Counted from the first letter of the stretch, positions 10,970-22,321 are shown. The stretch is DNA of 64,000 nucleotides from an uncultured Parabacteroides sp. (GCF_947855115.1 NZ_CANTZW010000003.1:186001-250000); one strand, 5' to 3'. Numbers and translations are program-made. The notes: generated by a model not told the origin, from the letters alone.

Positions 10970-11263
10970 TTAGATATTACTAAAGAAATCAATTGTTTCT
11001 CCTTCTTTCAACGTTACGATCGCTTTCTTGAAAGCAGCTTGCTTACCATTGATAATACCAGATTTAGTATAACGGCTTTTGCGCTTTCCTGAGTAGTTGA
11101 TGGTATTAACATCAACTACTGTAACACAGTACATATCCTCTACAGCTTTCTTAATCTCCAATTTATTGGCATCAGGAGAAACGCGAAAACCATAGCGATT
11201 CGGAAATTTCTCTGTGATCGCTGTTTGTTTCTCAGTTACTATAGGCTTAATAATAATTCCCAT
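10970..11263 (-). CDS. rplW: 50S ribosomal protein L23
   Basis: The product has 97 residues starting [21 protein letters not shown]23 sits at the tunnel exit and is the docking site for trigger factor and the signal recognition particle. The family segment [20 protein letters not shown] is clear. Confidence 0.97.
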   Translation of the reverse strand: MGIIIKPIVTEKQTAITEKFPNRYGFRVSPDANKLEIKKAVEDMYCVTVVDVNTINYSGKRKSRYTKSGIINGKQAAFKKAIVTLKEGETIDFFSNI

Positions 11264-11274
11264 TATTCTACTCC

Positions 11275-11904
11275 TTATGCTTTAAAATTTTGTTCAACAA
11301 CAGCGACTGAACTTTCCGTCAAAACCAAATTAACTGCGTTTAACACAGCGTATGTATTTAGTTCAGAAGCAGTTATTACATTTGTCTTCTCTAAATTTCG
11401 AGCGGACAAATATACTAAATTATTCTTCTCCGGTAAAACCATAAGTAACTTTTTATCAGCCACTTTCAGGTTTTTAGTAATTGTTATAAATTCTTTAGTC
11501 TTAGGGGTTTCCATCGTGAAATCCTCTACGACAACAATCGCATTGTTCTTTGCCTTGTAGCTCAATGCTGACTTACGAGCCAAAGATTTTACTTTCTTGT
11601 TTAGCTTGAACTCATAGCTACGAGGTCTCGGACCGAACACACGGCCACCGCCCACCAACACCGGAGAGTTAATATCACCACGACGTGCGCCACCGCCACC
11701 TTTCTGACGGATCAGCTTACGTGTACTACCAGATACTTCACTTCTCTCTTTTGACTTATGTGTTCCCTGACGTTGATTTGCCAAATACTGCTTTACGTCT
11801 AAGTAAATAGCATGATCATTGGGTTCAATGCCGAAGATCGCATCACTCAAAGTTACCTTTCTTCCGGTATCTTCTCCTTTAATATTAAATACGCTCAGTT
11901 CCAT
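11275..11904 (-). CDS. rplD: 50S ribosomal protein L4
   Basis: The product has 209 residues. The tunnel-lining loop is visible as [20 protein letters not shown] followed by [20 protein letters not shown]. In E. coli L4 also represses the S10 operon; here the S10 genes follow fusA without a visible separate leader. Its ATG overlaps the rplC stop by one base (TAATG). Confidence 0.97.
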   Translation of the reverse strand: MELSVFNIKGEDTGRKVTLSDAIFGIEPNDHAIYLDVKQYLANQRQGTHKSKERSEVSGSTRKLIRQKGGGGARRGDINSPVLVGGGRVFGPRPRSYEFKLNKKVKSLARKSALSYKAKNNAIVVVEDFTMETPKTKEFITITKNLKVADKKLLMVLPEKNNLVYLSARNLEKTNVITASELNTYAVLNAVNLVLTESSVAVVEQNFKA

Positions 11905-12521
11905 TACTTTTCAATTAATAAGATTGAACCTTTTGCTCCTGGAACAGATCCCTTTACCAATAAAAGGTTGTGTTCCGGCATTACCTTGATCACTTGAAGA
12001 TTCTGTACAGTCACACGCTCGTTACCCATCTGGCCACCCATGCGCATACCCTTGAATACCTTTGCTGGGTAAGAACAAGCACCGATAGAACCCGGTTTAC
12101 GGGCACGGTTGTGCTGACCGTGAGTAGTCTGGCCTACACCACCAAAACCATGGCGTTTTACTACACCTTGGAAACCTTTACCCTTTGATGTACCAACTAC
12201 ATCCACGAAACCTGCGTCTTCCAAGAAGTCTACAGTGATCACGTCACCCATCTTGTACTCAGTCTCGAAATTCTTGAACTCGGCCAAGTATCTCTTGGGA
12301 GTTACACCTGCTTTCTTGAAGTGCCCCATCTCCGGCTGCGTAGTATGTTTCTCTTTCTTGTCGACGAAACCTAACTGTACAGCTTCATAGCCATCTTTCT
12401 CCAAAGTCTTAATCTGTGTAACTACACAAGGACCTACTTCGATAACAGTGCATGGAAGATTTTTTCCCTCGGCACTGAAAACGGATGTCATTCCGATTTT
12501 TTTTCCTAATAATCCCGGCAT
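11904..12521 (-). CDS. rplC: 50S ribosomal protein L3
   Basis: The product has 205 residues starting [15 protein letters not shown]. The [20 protein letters not shown] segment approaches the peptidyl-transferase centre. The Gln after GGVG is the position methylated in other bacteria. It lies between rpsJ and rplD. Confidence 0.98.
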   Translation of the reverse strand: MPGLLGKKIGMTSVFSAEGKNLPCTVIEVGPCVVTQIKTLEKDGYEAVQLGFVDKKEKHTTQPEMGHFKKAGVTPKRYLAEFKNFETEYKMGDVITVDFLEDAGFVDVVGTSKGKGFQGVVKRHGFGGVGQTTHGQHNRARKPGSIGACSYPAKVFKGMRMGGQMGNERVTVQNLQVIKVMPEHNLLLVKGSVPGAKGSILLIEK

Positions 12522-12542
12522 TTCACTTTTCTTGTTAAAAAC

Positions 12543-12848
12543 TTACACTTTAATTTCTACTTCCACACCGCTAGGTAACTCTAGCTTCATCAAAGCATCA
12601 ACCGTCTTTGCGGTTGAGCTATAGATATCGATTAATCTCTTATAAGAAGAGAGTTCGAACTGCTCACGAGATTTCTTGTTAACGAAAGTTGAGCGGTTCA
12701 CTGTAAAGATACGTTTGTGCGTAGGAAGAGGTATAGGACCGCTAACGATAGCACCTGTAGCCTTTACCGTCTTTACGATCTTCTCGGCAGATTTGTCTAC
12801 CAGAGAATAATCGTAAGACTTCAATTTAATTCTGATCTTTTGGCTCAT
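12543..12848 (-). CDS. rpsJ: 30S ribosomal protein S10
   Basis: The product has 101 residues starting [20 protein letters not shown], with the [20 protein letters not shown] loop. S10 also binds NusB in antitermination. It opens the S10 part of the cluster 22 bases behind fusA, with no room for a long attenuator leader. Confidence 0.98.
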   Translation of the reverse strand: MSQKIRIKLKSYDYSLVDKSAEKIVKTVKATGAIVSGPIPLPTHKRIFTVNRSTFVNKKSREQFELSSYKRLIDIYSSTAKTVDALMKLELPSGVEVEIKV

Positions 12849-12870
12849 ATTTATTATATGTTTCTAAATA

Positions 12871-14997
12871 TTATTTGATCAAATCAACGCGACCTTGAAC
12901 CTCTGTCAATACTTGCTTAGCGATAGAAGAGGATACTTGAGCGTAGTGTGAGAACTGCATTGAAGATGTTGCGCGACCTGAAGTGATCGTACGCAAAGCT
13001 GTCACATAGCCGAATGTCTCAGCCAATGGCACTTTAGCCTTCACGATACGAGCTCCCGTACGGCTAGTCTCCATTCCCTCAACCTGTCCGCGACGCTTGT
13101 TCAAGTCGCCGATAACATCACCCATGCTCTCTTCCGGAGTAACAACCTCCATTTGCATGATCGGCTCCATCAAGACAGGACCAGCCTTAGCAGAAGCGTT
13201 CTTGAACGCCTGGATAGCGGCGATCTCGAAAGACAACTGATCAGAGTCCACCGGGTGGAAAGAACCATCAATCAAAGTTACTTTCAGCTTATCCAAAGGA
13301 TAACCCGCCAATACACCGTTCTTCATTGCCTTCTCAAAACCTTTCTGTACAGACGGAATGAATTCCTTAGGGATGTTACCACCTTTCACCTCATCGATGA
13401 ATTGCAAAGTACCCTCGAAACTCTCATCTGCCGGCTCTATACGAACGATGACATCCGCAAACTTACCACGACCACCTGATTGCTTCTTGTAAACCTCGCG
13501 AAGCTCAACCGGCTGCGTGATAGCTTCTTTGTAAGTAACCTGCGGGCGACCTTGATTACACTCTACCTTGAACTCACGACGTAAACGGTCGATGATGATA
13601 TCCAAGTGAAGCTCACCCATACCACTAATAACAGTCTGGCCTGTCTCCTCGTTCGTCTGTACACGGAAAGTAGGATCCTCCTCAGCCAATTTGGCCAAGC
13701 CCATACCTAACTTATCCATGTCCTTTTGAGTTTTAGGCTCTACGGCAATACCGATAACCGGTTCCGGGAATTCCATAGACTCCAACGTGATCGGATGATT
13801 CTCATCACAAAGTGTATCACCTGTGCGGATATCCTTAAAACCAACACCAGCACCGATATCACCACAACCGATCACTTCCATCGGATTCTGCTTGTTAGAG
13901 TGCATCTGGAACAAACGGGAAATACGCTCTTTCTTTCCGGAACGAGTGTTCAATATATAAGAACCAGCGTTGATAGAACCTGCGTATACGCGGAAGAAAC
14001 ACAGACGACCGACATATGGGTCTGTAGCGATCTTAAATGCCAACGCTGTCAATGGCTCCTCGAACAAAGGCTTGCGAGTGATGATCTTGTCAGGATCGGA
14101 AGGATCCGTTCCCTCGATAGCCGGAGTATCCTCTGGAGAAGGCAAAAACGCACAAACTGCGTCCAACAATGTTTGTACACCCTTATTCTTGAAAGAAGAA
14201 CCACAAGTCATCGGATTAATCTGCATAGCCAACGTACCCTTACGGATAGCAGCCATGATCTCTTCTTCCGTGATTGTAGAAGGATCGTCAAAATATTTCT
14301 CCATGATAGCGTCATCGCATTCAGCCAATGCTTCTAGCATTTTGTCACGCCATTCTTCAGCCTCAGCAAGCAAGTCTGCCGGGATTTCCTCTACGCTGTA
14401 TTCAGCACCCATAGTCTCATCATGCCAGAAGATAGCCTTCATCTTAATCAAGTCTACAACACCCTTGAAAGTCTCCTCAGCCCCAATAGGGATTTGGATC
14501 GGACAAGGATTAGCTCCCAACACTTCTTTCACCTGGCGAACTACCTCGTAGTAATTAGCACCCGAACGGTCCATTTTGTTTACATAACCGATACGAGGCA
14601 CATTATATTTATCAGCCTGGCGCCATACGGTCTCAGACTGGGGCTCAACACCACCAACGGCACAGAATGTAGCAACAGCACCATCCAATACACGAAGAGA
14701 ACGCTCTACCTCAACCGTGAAGTCAACGTGTCCCGGAGTGTCAATCAAGTTGATTTTATAACGGTTACCCAAGTAGTTCCAGAATGTAGTAGTAGCAGCG
14801 GAAGTAATCGTGATACCACGCTCTTGCTCCTGCTCCATCCAGTCCATCGTAGCAGTACCATCATGAGTCTCACCGATCTTGTGTGTCAAACCTGTGTAAA
14901 ACAAGATACGTTCGGAAGTCGTTGTCTTACCAGCGTCAATGTGAGCCATGATACCGATGTTCCTAGTGAACATCAATTGCTTATCGTTGTTTGCCAT
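12871..14997 (-). CDS. fusA: Elongation factor G
   Basis: The product has 708 residues, full length for EF-G, the GTPase that moves tRNAs and mRNA after peptide transfer. GTP-binding motifs are AHIDAGKTT (P loop), DTPGHVDF and NKMDR near the N-terminus; domain IV/V segments [16 protein letters not shown] and [20 protein letters not shown] follow. It lies between rpsG and rpsJ, so the str and S10 groups are continuous. A long opposite-strand frame over it is a shadow. Confidence 0.99.
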   Translation of the reverse strand: MANNDKQLMFTRNIGIMAHIDAGKTTTSERILFYTGLTHKIGETHDGTATMDWMEQEQERGITITSAATTTFWNYLGNRYKINLIDTPGHVDFTVEVERSLRVLDGAVATFCAVGGVEPQSETVWRQADKYNVPRIGYVNKMDRSGANYYEVVRQVKEVLGANPCPIQIPIGAEETFKGVVDLIKMKAIFWHDETMGAEYSVEEIPADLLAEAEEWRDKMLEALAECDDAIMEKYFDDPSTITEEEIMAAIRKGTLAMQINPMTCGSSFKNKGVQTLLDAVCAFLPSPEDTPAIEGTDPSDPDKIITRKPLFEEPLTALAFKIATDPYVGRLCFFRVYAGSINAGSYILNTRSGKKERISRLFQMHSNKQNPMEVIGCGDIGAGVGFKDIRTGDTLCDENHPITLESMEFPEPVIGIAVEPKTQKDMDKLGMGLAKLAEEDPTFRVQTNEETGQTVISGMGELHLDIIIDRLRREFKVECNQGRPQVTYKEAITQPVELREVYKKQSGGRGKFADVIVRIEPADESFEGTLQFIDEVKGGNIPKEFIPSVQKGFEKAMKNGVLAGYPLDKLKVTLIDGSFHPVDSDQLSFEIAAIQAFKNASAKAGPVLMEPIMQMEVVTPEESMGDVIGDLNKRRGQVEGMETSRTGARIVKAKVPLAETFGYVTALRTITSGRATSSMQFSHYAQVSSSIAKQVLTEVQGRVDLIK

Positions 14998-15019
14998 ATT
15001 CTTCTTATTGCCTTAAAAA

Positions 15020-15496
15020 TTAAAATCTGAAGTGAGCGAACGCACGGTTAGCCTCAGCCATACGGTGCATATCTTCTTTTCTTTTAAATGCGCCTCCTTG
15101 GTTATTGAAAGCATCTACAATCTCTGCAGACAACTTGTCAGCCATAGTCTTACCTCCACGCTTGCGGGCGAAGATGATAAGGTTCTTCATAGAAATTGAC
15201 TCTTTACGATCCGGGCGGATTTCAGTAGGGACTTGGAATGTAGCACCACCTACACGGCGTGACTTAACTTCGACTTGAGGGGTAATATTATCAAGCGCAG
15301 CTTTCCAAATTTCGAGAGCGGATTTTTCCTCGTTAGGCAACTTAGCCTTAACGGTTTCCAAAGCGGAATAGAAAATTTCGAAGGCAGTATTTTTCTTGCC
15401 ATCATACATCAAATGGTTAACGAATCTCGTAACCTTTACATCACCGAAAACAGGATCCGGGAGGATCTGTCTTTTCTTTGGTTTTGCTTTTCTCAT
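15020..15496 (-). CDS. rpsG: 30S ribosomal protein S7
   Basis: The product has 158 residues starting [20 protein letters not shown]7 nucleates the small-subunit head and lines the E site. The [20 protein letters not shown] segment and the C-terminal [16 protein letters not shown] are typical. The frame is open upstream to 15574, but the ATG at 15496 gives the standard S7 start. Confidence 0.97.
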   Translation of the reverse strand: MRKAKPKKRQILPDPVFGDVKVTRFVNHLMYDGKKNTAFEIFYSALETVKAKLPNEEKSALEIWKAALDNITPQVEVKSRRVGGATFQVPTEIRPDRKESISMKNLIIFARKRGGKTMADKLSAEIVDAFNNQGGAFKRKEDMHRMAEANRAFAHFRF

Positions 15497-15651
15497 TTTG
15501 TTTTCAAAAAATTTGTTCTTGTCGTTGGTTGCCTTTAATTTGTCTTCAACGGTTCCGCTGAACCATTTACTCAACCTTATAGCCTATCCAAATAACTCAA
15601 ACCTGTTTTTAATACTTAAATTTAAATCTCAGTTTGAAGGCATGTAACTAA

Positions 15652-16062
15652 TTACTTCTTCTTACCTTTTGCGGTAGCTGCTGCCTGACCTGGCTTCGGA
15701 CGCTTAGCCCCATATTTGGAACGTCTTTGCGTACGACCGTTAACACCTGCTGTATCCAATGTACCACGTACGATGTGATAACGCACACCCGGAAGGTCCT
15801 TTACACGACCACCACGTACCAATACGATAGAGTGCTCTTGCAAATTGTGTCCTTCTCCCGGAATATAGGAGTTAACTTCCTTACCATTTGTCAAACGTAC
15901 TCTCGCTACTTTACGCATTGCAGAGTTAGGTTTCTTCGGAGTCGTAGTGTAAACACGTACGCAAACGCCACGTCTTTGAGGACAAGCGTCTAATGCGGGT
16001 GATTTACCCTTCTCCACCAAAGTTTCCCTTCCTTTTCTAACTAATTGCTGAATTGTAGGCAT
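15652..16062 (-). CDS. rpsL: 30S ribosomal protein S12
   Basis: The product has 136 residues. S12 is in the decoding centre. The [13 protein letters not shown] segment keeps the Lys that is changed in streptomycin-resistant mutants, and [17 protein letters not shown] carries the Asp that can be methylthiolated. It is the first gene of the fused str/S10/spc/alpha cluster and has two promoters upstream. Confidence 0.98.
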   Translation of the reverse strand: MPTIQQLVRKGRETLVEKGKSPALDACPQRRGVCVRVYTTTPKKPNSAMRKVARVRLTNGKEVNSYIPGEGHNLQEHSIVLVRGGRVKDLPGVRYHIVRGTLDTAGVNGRTQRRSKYGAKRPKPGQAAATAKGKKK

Positions 16063-16124
16063 TTCTTTCTTTTTTTAAACTTTGAATGTGTTATTATTTA
16101 TCTAATCTTTTCTATTTCGAGTCG

Positions 16125-16154
16125 CAAAGGTACACATTATTTTCGGACAATCAA
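16125..16154 (-). promoter_or_regulatory. Proximal promoter of the rpsL translation cluster
   Basis: Read on the minus strand, TTG (16152-16154) is followed by 19 bases and TACCTTTG (16125-16132). This matches the Bacteroidetes sigma-ABfr consensus (TTTG, 19-20 bases, TAnnTTTG). It lies about 60 bases upstream of the rpsL start codon. Confidence 0.75.
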
Positions 16155-16199
16155 CAAGTTGTGCCTGCTTTTTTCGTACACTTCACACTAAAAACGGTG

Positions 16200-16229
16200 C
16201 AAAGGTACACATTTGTTCTCGTTTAGCAA
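16200..16229 (-). promoter_or_regulatory. Distal promoter of the rpsL translation cluster
   Basis: A second match on the minus strand: TTG (16227-16229), 19 bases, TACCTTTG (16200-16207). It lies 75 bases upstream of the proximal promoter and shares 15 identical bases (AATGTGTACCTTTGC) with it, so the two look like a duplicated pair. Confidence 0.7.
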
Positions 16230-16295
16230 GGTAAGAGTTGATAATATTTATCAATATTTAACATTTTCTTTAGAAGGTTACTCCTAGGATCGACC

Positions 16296-18143
16296 TCAAA
16301 ACTTAAATCTTTTCTCCAACTCATCGTCTGTCAGCATTGAGATGATCGTCTTCCCGTCTGGGGTCAGGTTCGAATCCGGGCTAGAAAATAGGGAAGCAAT
16401 CAAATGATCCATCTCCTCCGATGACAAGGATTTACCGGGACGGATAGCGGCGGCTTTCGCTAAAGACAAGGCTATAGCTTCGCAGATTTTCTCATGCACT
16501 TCGCATCCGGTCTCAATCGCACGATCTACGATATCCTTTACCAAGTTTACCGGATCAAGGTTTTCTATGCCGGCAGGAAGACCATTGATCGCATAATTGT
16601 CATTTCCCAAATTACTCAGGTCAAAACCAACGAAACGTAAATCCTCTAACAAAGATGGCAACACGGCTGCCTCGGCAGCGGTAAATTCTACGATCTCCGG
16701 GAATAAGACCTGTTGAGAGACTCCTTGCTGCTGACGAATATTCGAAAGATATTGGTCGAACAAGATACGGACATGCGCACGATGCTGATCTATAATCGCC
16801 AAACCCGATTTCAAGGAAGTCACGATATATCGCCCCTTATATTGATAACAAGGATTACTTAACGCCGAAAACAGGCTTTCCGGATCCGAAGCCTCGACCG
16901 ACAATTCCTCCACTGGAGTATCCTCGAATGTCTCAGACTCTAATTGAACGGCCTTCCGGTCATTCTCAAATCCTTGGTATAACTTAGACCAATCGAATTC
17001 CGGTTTCTTATAAAAGGTAGTGTCAAATGGATTATAACTGGAATCTACTTGTACTTTCGGTACTTTGTCTCTACCGGATTCATTATTCTTGACCGGATTA
17101 TAAACAGGGATATCAATTGCGTCCTCCACGTCGAAATCAATCGTGGGGATAGCACTCGATTTTGCTAATGCCTCCCGTGTCGCAGCAACCAAGATCTGCC
17201 AGATCGGTTGTTCGTTCTCGAATTTAATCTCCGTTTTCGTCGGATGGATATTGACATCGATCGAAGAGGGGTCTAACGTGAAATAAACGAAATAATTCGG
17301 CATATCCCCGGTAGGGATCAACTGTTCGTAAGCCTGCATAATCGCCTTATGGAAATAAGGATGCTTCATATAACGGCCATTTACGAAAAAGAACTGCAAC
17401 GCCCCTCGCTTCTTCGCAGAATCCGGACGGCCTACAAAACCAGAGATCGTTACCATCGAACTCTGGGCATCCAGAGATAACAGCTTCTGATTTAAATTCT
17501 TACCATATACATTAATAATACGCTGGCGTAAGCCCGACTCGGGCAAATTGAATATCTCTGTGTCGTTATGATAAAGAGACATACCGACTTGTGGATTCAC
17601 CAAGGCAATCCGCTCAAACTCATTGATGATATTCCTGAATTCTGTCTCATTCGATTTCAAGAATTTCCTGCGGGCCGGAACATTAAAGAAAAGATTTTTT
17701 ACAGAGAAGATGCTTCCTTCGTTACATACCTCCGGCTCAATACTCTCCAACTTGGAACCTGCGATAGACAGGCAAGTACCAAGCTCCGTCCCCCTAGCCC
17801 GGGTACGCAACTCAATGTGGGCAACTGCGGCGATGGAGGCTAATGCTTCACCCCGGAATCCCATCGTGTGTAAAGAGAATAAATCCTCGGCCGTAGAAAT
17901 CTTAGAAGTAGCGTGTCGCTCAAAAGCCATGCGAGCATCTGTCTCGGACATGCCTCTCCCATCATCAATCACCTGTATCAATGTCTTACCCGCATCCTTT
18001 ATGTTCACTTGAATATTGGATGCACCTGCGTCCACCGCATTCTCTACCAACTCTTTTACGACAGAGGCTGGACGCTGGATCACCTCTCCTGCCGCAATCT
18101 GGTTGGCAATATGGTCCGGAAGTAAATGAATGATATCGCTCAT
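16296..18143 (-). CDS. mutL: DNA mismatch repair protein MutL
   Basis: MutL couples mismatch recognition by MutS to strand removal. The N-terminal GHKL ATPase motifs are clear: [18 protein letters not shown] and [12 protein letters not shown]. The C-terminal dimerisation domain begins after a variable linker (about residues 340-430). I chose the ATG at 18143 ([21 protein letters not shown], 615 residues), which overlaps the upstream gene's stop as TAATG; the frame is open six codons further. In the C-terminal endonuclease site the usual DQHAxxExxxxE reads [12 protein letters not shown] near residue 450, so both Glu are missing. Confidence 0.96.
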   Translation of the reverse strand: MSDIIHLLPDHIANQIAAGEVIQRPASVVKELVENAVDAGASNIQVNIKDAGKTLIQVIDDGRGMSETDARMAFERHATSKISTAEDLFSLHTMGFRGEALASIAAVAHIELRTRARGTELGTCLSIAGSKLESIEPEVCNEGSIFSVKNLFFNVPARRKFLKSNETEFRNIINEFERIALVNPQVGMSLYHNDTEIFNLPESGLRQRIINVYGKNLNQKLLSLDAQSSMVTISGFVGRPDSAKKRGALQFFFVNGRYMKHPYFHKAIMQAYEQLIPTGDMPNYFVYFTLDPSSIDVNIHPTKTEIKFENEQPIWQILVAATREALAKSSAIPTIDFDVEDAIDIPVYNPVKNNESGRDKVPKVQVDSSYNPFDTTFYKKPEFDWSKLYQGFENDRKAVQLESETFEDTPVEELSVEASDPESLFSALSNPCYQYKGRYIVTSLKSGLAIIDQHRAHVRILFDQYLSNIRQQQGVSQQVLFPEIVEFTAAEAAVLPSLLEDLRFVGFDLSNLGNDNYAINGLPAGIENLDPVNLVKDIVDRAIETGCEVHEKICEAIALSLAKAAAIRPGKSLSSEEMDHLIASLFSSPDSNLTPDGKTIISMLTDDELEKRFKF

Positions 18144-18445
18144 TACCAGAACATATACCACAATAAGGCGAGTAAGACCGCTAAAGCTACCGCCAGTTTC
18201 ACATTCTTATACCTACGAGTACGGGAATCCTCCCCTCGTCCTACGCTTTTCTTCAAATGTGAGGTACCTTCGATGAAAGTTCCCTTGATATGTGGCCTAT
18301 ATTCCTCTAATGATTCCTCCACCCCCATTTCACGTTTAACCTTACTTATACGCTCTTCCAAAGCTTCCTTATGGGGATCCCAATAAATAGGCTTGTGATC
18401 AAATTGACGCGGTTTACGCATGTTATAAAACGAGAAAAGTGCCAT
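18143..18445 (-). CDS. Small membrane-anchored protein of unknown function
   Basis: The product has 100 residues and I do not recognise a characterised family. The N-terminal half is charged and polar ([20 protein letters not shown] then a helix [15 protein letters not shown]); the C-terminal 20 or so residues form one hydrophobic segment ([17 protein letters not shown]) preceded by lysines and arginines, so it is probably tail-anchored in the inner membrane with the N-terminus in the cytosol. It is one base-overlapped with mutL and follows the OstA-like gene, suggesting one transcript. Confidence 0.8.
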   Translation of the reverse strand: MALFSFYNMRKPRQFDHKPIYWDPHKEALEERISKVKREMGVEESLEEYRPHIKGTFIEGTSHLKKSVGRGEDSRTRRYKNVKLAVALAVLLALLWYMFW

Positions 18446-18477
18446 AGTCTTTACCTATATTAATTATAAATACGACG

Positions 18478-20079
18478 CTAATGTACAAATTTATTGCTTC
18501 TTTTAGGAGCATCTTGAACTTTTCTTTTCACGACTTGATAAATATCATCCTTATCTTTCGGACGGATATAATCAAACCAATAAAAGTCTTTCAGGTATTT
18601 CTGCTCTGGCTTCAAATCGGGAATAGGAGTCATCGTCCCCGTGGGAGTCGGCCAAATTTTTAGTTTATCTAGCTGATTGTCTTTTAACCAAATCGTAAGG
18701 AAACCACTTTTTGTCTCATTCATACCGACCATTGAACCATCTTTCTCCAATGGGAAGAAAATCGACTCTGCATTACCCGATACGTCGATTTGGTTCACGA
18801 CCTGCCCTTCAAAATAGGCCTTCAGATCATTTCCCTTTAATTGATTGAATGCTGTAGAATCAATTTGTTGTATAGCGAAAGCGAATTGCTTCACATGAGC
18901 GAAATCAATCGAGCTATCGTTCATGAATATCAAGATCGTATCACCATAGATCTGATACTGCTCATTCCAGACGATAGGATCCGTATACATATATAATACA
19001 GAGTCCCTCGTATTAAACTGCATCGAATCGCAAACGCCCTGCATATCTGTCCGGTAAAAACGGACTCCATAATAGGCCTTCACTTCCCGGTAAAGAGAAT
19101 CTACCGTAGTCATCTTCATGGTATCGCCATGTAAATATAGCGTATCTCCCTGACTGAACTCTAAAAAACGAGCGCTATCCGTGGCGAAGGCATATTCGGT
19201 TTTCTCGTTGTAAAAACCATATTGACCTTCCAGCGCAACATGCTGTGCCGTGTCTCGTAGGCTCATATTGCCGAACGCCTCCCCAAAGCCCAATTCCCTA
19301 TTATAAGCGATAGAGTCACCTGTCAAGATACGGTTACCAGAGACGACCTGAGAGCGGTCCAGTAATAAAGAGGTATTATTCACGGTATCATACCAACCTC
19401 TAGAGGAATAAATCGTCCCACTGTCCGATACGATGATAGAAGGCCCGAGTATCGTAGCGACCTTCGAGTCTGTGTTATAATGTAAGGTATCCGAATACAA
19501 CGTGAATTGCTCATTATCCAAACGAACACTGTCATTGAAAATAGCCAATTTTGTACTCGGTGAGTATTGTCCGTAAAAAGAAGAGAGCTGGTTCAACGAA
19601 TCAACGATCAAACCTCCATCGAAATAGTATCCGATATCCGGGATTCGCTCATAATTTAAGCTATCTGTAAACAGGGTAACTTGTCCATTCTCCATACGGA
19701 CATTCTCTCGCAAGTAAGCGATCTGGGTATTCCCATCGTAAAACAGGTAATCTCCATACACGAACAAGGTATCTCCTTGCTCCATCCGGACATTACTAAA
19801 CGCTTCCAAAGAATTGGTCTGCTCGAAGAAGTATGCACTATCGCAATACATATACGAGCTATCATGACGAAAACAAACATCACCATTCAACACCTGAGCC
19901 TCGGCGTTCCTCTCCTCGTCGAATGAAAGCGTATTCGCATGCTCTAAAAAGACTTTTGTCTTCTTGGGAGCAATACTGTCTTTGGCGGCCACCGTCGTGC
20001 TATCTTGTGTTTGCGCATATACGCCAACAGATAAAGCACATAATAAGACCGCTAGAAATAACCTGCTAATTAATCTCAT
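18478..20079 (-). CDS. OstA-like (LptA/OstA-domain) periplasmic protein
   Basis: The product has 533 residues with an N-terminal signal peptide ending in GVYAQ. The body is rich in short repeated beta-strand units with the pattern DTLFVYGDYLFYDGNTQIAYLREN, typical of OstA/LptA beta-jellyroll folds that bridge the periplasm for LPS transport. It is far larger than E. coli LptA (185 residues), as is usual for Bacteroidetes OstA-like proteins. Its ATG overlaps the stop of the upstream isomerase by four bases (ATGA). A role in LPS transport with LptB and LptD is inference from fold and family. Confidence 0.85.
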   Translation of the reverse strand: MRLISRLFLAVLLCALSVGVYAQTQDSTTVAAKDSIAPKKTKVFLEHANTLSFDEERNAEAQVLNGDVCFRHDSSYMYCDSAYFFEQTNSLEAFSNVRMEQGDTLFVYGDYLFYDGNTQIAYLRENVRMENGQVTLFTDSLNYERIPDIGYYFDGGLIVDSLNQLSSFYGQYSPSTKLAIFNDSVRLDNEQFTLYSDTLHYNTDSKVATILGPSIIVSDSGTIYSSRGWYDTVNNTSLLLDRSQVVSGNRILTGDSIAYNRELGFGEAFGNMSLRDTAQHVALEGQYGFYNEKTEYAFATDSARFLEFSQGDTLYLHGDTMKMTTVDSLYREVKAYYGVRFYRTDMQGVCDSMQFNTRDSVLYMYTDPIVWNEQYQIYGDTILIFMNDSSIDFAHVKQFAFAIQQIDSTAFNQLKGNDLKAYFEGQVVNQIDVSGNAESIFFPLEKDGSMVGMNETKSGFLTIWLKDNQLDKLKIWPTPTGTMTPIPDLKPEQKYLKDFYWFDYIRPKDKDDIYQVVKRKVQDAPKRSNKFVH

Positions 20080-21440
20080 TCCTTAATCCAACCCGGATAT
20101 TTGAAATCACAATTCTTCCAACCTTCGCTAATGCGCACGTATGTTGATTTTTGCTTTTTCGTGATCCAGTTATTCAGTAACTCCTCACGTTTCTTAGCCT
20201 CTACAATCGCTTTCAATGCCTGGAAGTCATCGGCTAGATTCGCCTTATGCCCTTCTGTCCGAGCTTTCAACTTAACGATAGCGACTACCTCTTTCTGCTT
20301 ATTCGTCAGCATCGTGAATGGCTTGGAAATCTCCCCGACTTCCATACCGTATACAACCTTACCGATCTCCTGTGGAAGCTCTTGCATCTCAAACTTAGGG
20401 GTACCCATATTACGACTCTCATAATTTTGGTTTACCATCAAACCTTTATTATTACGCGTATCCTTATCATAAGAAACGAATGTAGCAGCTTCCTCAAACG
20501 TAAACTTATTCGCTTGCAAATCATTATACAAAGAATCCAAACGAGTGGTAGCATCTGCTAATTCTTTATCGGATACCTTTGGTTTCAACAGGATATGGCG
20601 GCAGTTAATACGGTCTCCGCGTTTCTCAATCAACTGGATGATATGATAACCATATTCCGTTTGCACGATCTGGGAAACACGCTTCGAATCCTTCAGGTTG
20701 AACGCAACATTCGCAAACTCCGGCAACAACTGAGTTTTGCTCATGAAGCCTAATTCACCTCCCCGAGAGGCCGAACCCGGATCCTCCGAATACAAACGAG
20801 CCAACGTAGAGAACTCCATCTTTCCAGCGTTGATCTGATCCGTAAAATCACGCAAACGAGCCTTGATAGCATCCGTTTCCTCAAATGGAATCTTAGGTTC
20901 TAAGGTAACGATTTGCACCTCTACCGTAGTAGGTATGTTCGGCAGACTATCTTGAGACAACTGGCTAAAATATTTACGGACCTCAGAAGGGGTCAACTTG
21001 ATCTCACCGATCAGTTGCTGTTGCATTTGCTGCACGATCTGCTGTTCTCTCACCATCTCCTTACGCTCGTCCTTGATCTGGGAATACTTCTTACCGAAAT
21101 ACTCCTCCAATTTCTCACGAGACCCGATTTGATTCACTGCCATGTTCATCCATTGATCCACACTCTGAATCACCTGATTCTCGTTCACGGTAATACTATC
21201 GATCTTGGCTTGATTCAGATATAGTTTCTGTATCGCCATCTGCTCCGGGATCACGCAATACGGGTCACCGTCCAAACGGATCCCTTCGTTTTGATTATAC
21301 AAACGTTGCGTCTCAATATCCGAACGTAAAATAGCGTCATCCCCTACCACCCACACAATTTCATCGATTACATTGTCTTGCGCCATTACAATGCAAGAAC
21401 AACAGGCTAGAAAGAATACACTTAAAATCTTTTTCATCAT
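20076..21440 (-). CDS. SurA-like peptidylprolyl isomerase (parvulin)
   Basis: The product has 454 residues from the ATG at 21440 (MMKKILSVFFLACCSCIVMAQ, a signal peptide). The SurA-type N-terminal chaperone domain is followed by a parvulin (PPIC) domain with ARLYSEDPGSASRGGELGFM and TEYGYHIIQLIEKRGDRINCRHIL; the second parvulin-like region (NCRHILLKPKVSDKELADA) is less complete. It should chaperone outer-membrane barrel proteins in the periplasm. The frame opens ten residues earlier, but that would precede the signal peptide. It is the last of three folding genes read from 23904. Confidence 0.9.
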   Translation of the reverse strand: MMKKILSVFFLACCSCIVMAQDNVIDEIVWVVGDDAILRSDIETQRLYNQNEGIRLDGDPYCVIPEQMAIQKLYLNQAKIDSITVNENQVIQSVDQWMNMAVNQIGSREKLEEYFGKKYSQIKDERKEMVREQQIVQQMQQQLIGEIKLTPSEVRKYFSQLSQDSLPNIPTTVEVQIVTLEPKIPFEETDAIKARLRDFTDQINAGKMEFSTLARLYSEDPGSASRGGELGFMSKTQLLPEFANVAFNLKDSKRVSQIVQTEYGYHIIQLIEKRGDRINCRHILLKPKVSDKELADATTRLDSLYNDLQANKFTFEEAATFVSYDKDTRNNKGLMVNQNYESRNMGTPKFEMQELPQEIGKVVYGMEVGEISKPFTMLTNKQKEVVAIVKLKARTEGHKANLADDFQALKAIVEAKKREELLNNWITKKQKSTYVRISEGWKNCDFKYPGWIKE

Positions 21441-21466
21441 GTCTATCCAATTTATAAAATTAGAGA

Positions 21467-22321
21467 TCACGGCTCGGAATGGAATTCCACGTCACCGCTC
21501 CGGATCGCATCGTTATATAACTCGTCTTCAAAATTTCTCAAGAATTCAACTTTTCGTTGATTAATCAGCATTTCCATGACATGCGGACTCGCATAATCAT
21601 ATGGCTCCACACTGCCAGATGGCAAATACTCCTTGATATTCAACAGATAGCAATAACTACTATCTGCTACTTCAACAGACTTATTTGCCTTCAGAAATAC
21701 GTTCGGATTCGATACATGGACTGGTATATTATCCATTACCTCATCGAAATCAACCCATTTGTCGTAAAAGTACTCATAAATCGTGGCATTTTGCACACTA
21801 TATTTCTCAATTTTTTCTAAAGAGGCCACATCTGTCGATTTGTACCACTTTTTCACATCAGCAAGTCCGGGGGCATCTACCGGGATTTTCAAGAACAATC
21901 CCTTGATCAAGCCTTTATCCAAGATGAACTTTTTCTGATTTTCCTCGTAATAGTTTAATTTATCACTTTCCCGGATATCTGCTCTCAACTTCTCCTCTAT
22001 CAACCGTTCTTGATAACGGTAACGGACCAAAGAACGCCTGTATTCCTCAACTAATTCATCGACCTTCTCTTTTTCATTCCCCAAGTTACGCAAGGCCACG
22101 TCGTACACTAATACATCCTTTACCCATTTTTTAATAAAATTCTCGGCCAACAACATACTATCAGCGGAGGAAGTTCCCCGAGGAATTAGCTTATTCACCT
22201 CCGAACGACTCAGGGTACGCCCTTTCACGCTAACCAAGACATCCGTAGTATCAACCGGCTGAGAACCTTTACAGGCACCCAACAACACAACGAACGCTAG
22301 GAACATGAAGACCTTCCTCAT
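21467..22321 (-). CDS. Periplasmic lipoprotein, probable foldase relative without isomerase domain
   Basis: The product has 284 residues. The lipoprotein signal (MRKVFMFLAFVVLLGACKG) has a lipobox with Cys 17. After it comes VKGRTLSRSEVNKLIPRG and a long helical region (NFIKKWVKDVLVYDVALRNL, VDELVEEYRRSLVRYRYQ), which resembles the SurA N-terminal fold. No parvulin motif is visible. It lies between two parvulin genes, 12-26 bases from each, so it probably works with them; a chaperone role is inference. Confidence 0.8.
   Translation of the reverse strand: MRKVFMFLAFVVLLGACKGSQPVDTTDVLVSVKGRTLSRSEVNKLIPRGTSSADSMLLAENFIKKWVKDVLVYDVALRNLGNEKEKVDELVEEYRRSLVRYRYQERLIEEKLRADIRESDKLNYYEENQKKFILDKGLIKGLFLKIPVDAPGLADVKKWYKSTDVASLEKIEKYSVQNATIYEYFYDKWVDFDEVMDNIPVHVSNPNVFLKANKSVEVADSSYCYLLNIKEYLPSGSVEPYDYASPHVMEMLINQRKVEFLRNFEDELYNDAIRSGDVEFHSEP

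Noticed and set aside
13726..15030. Several long plus-strand frames over fusA
   Set aside because: They overlap conserved EF-G motifs and lack ribosome sites or domains.
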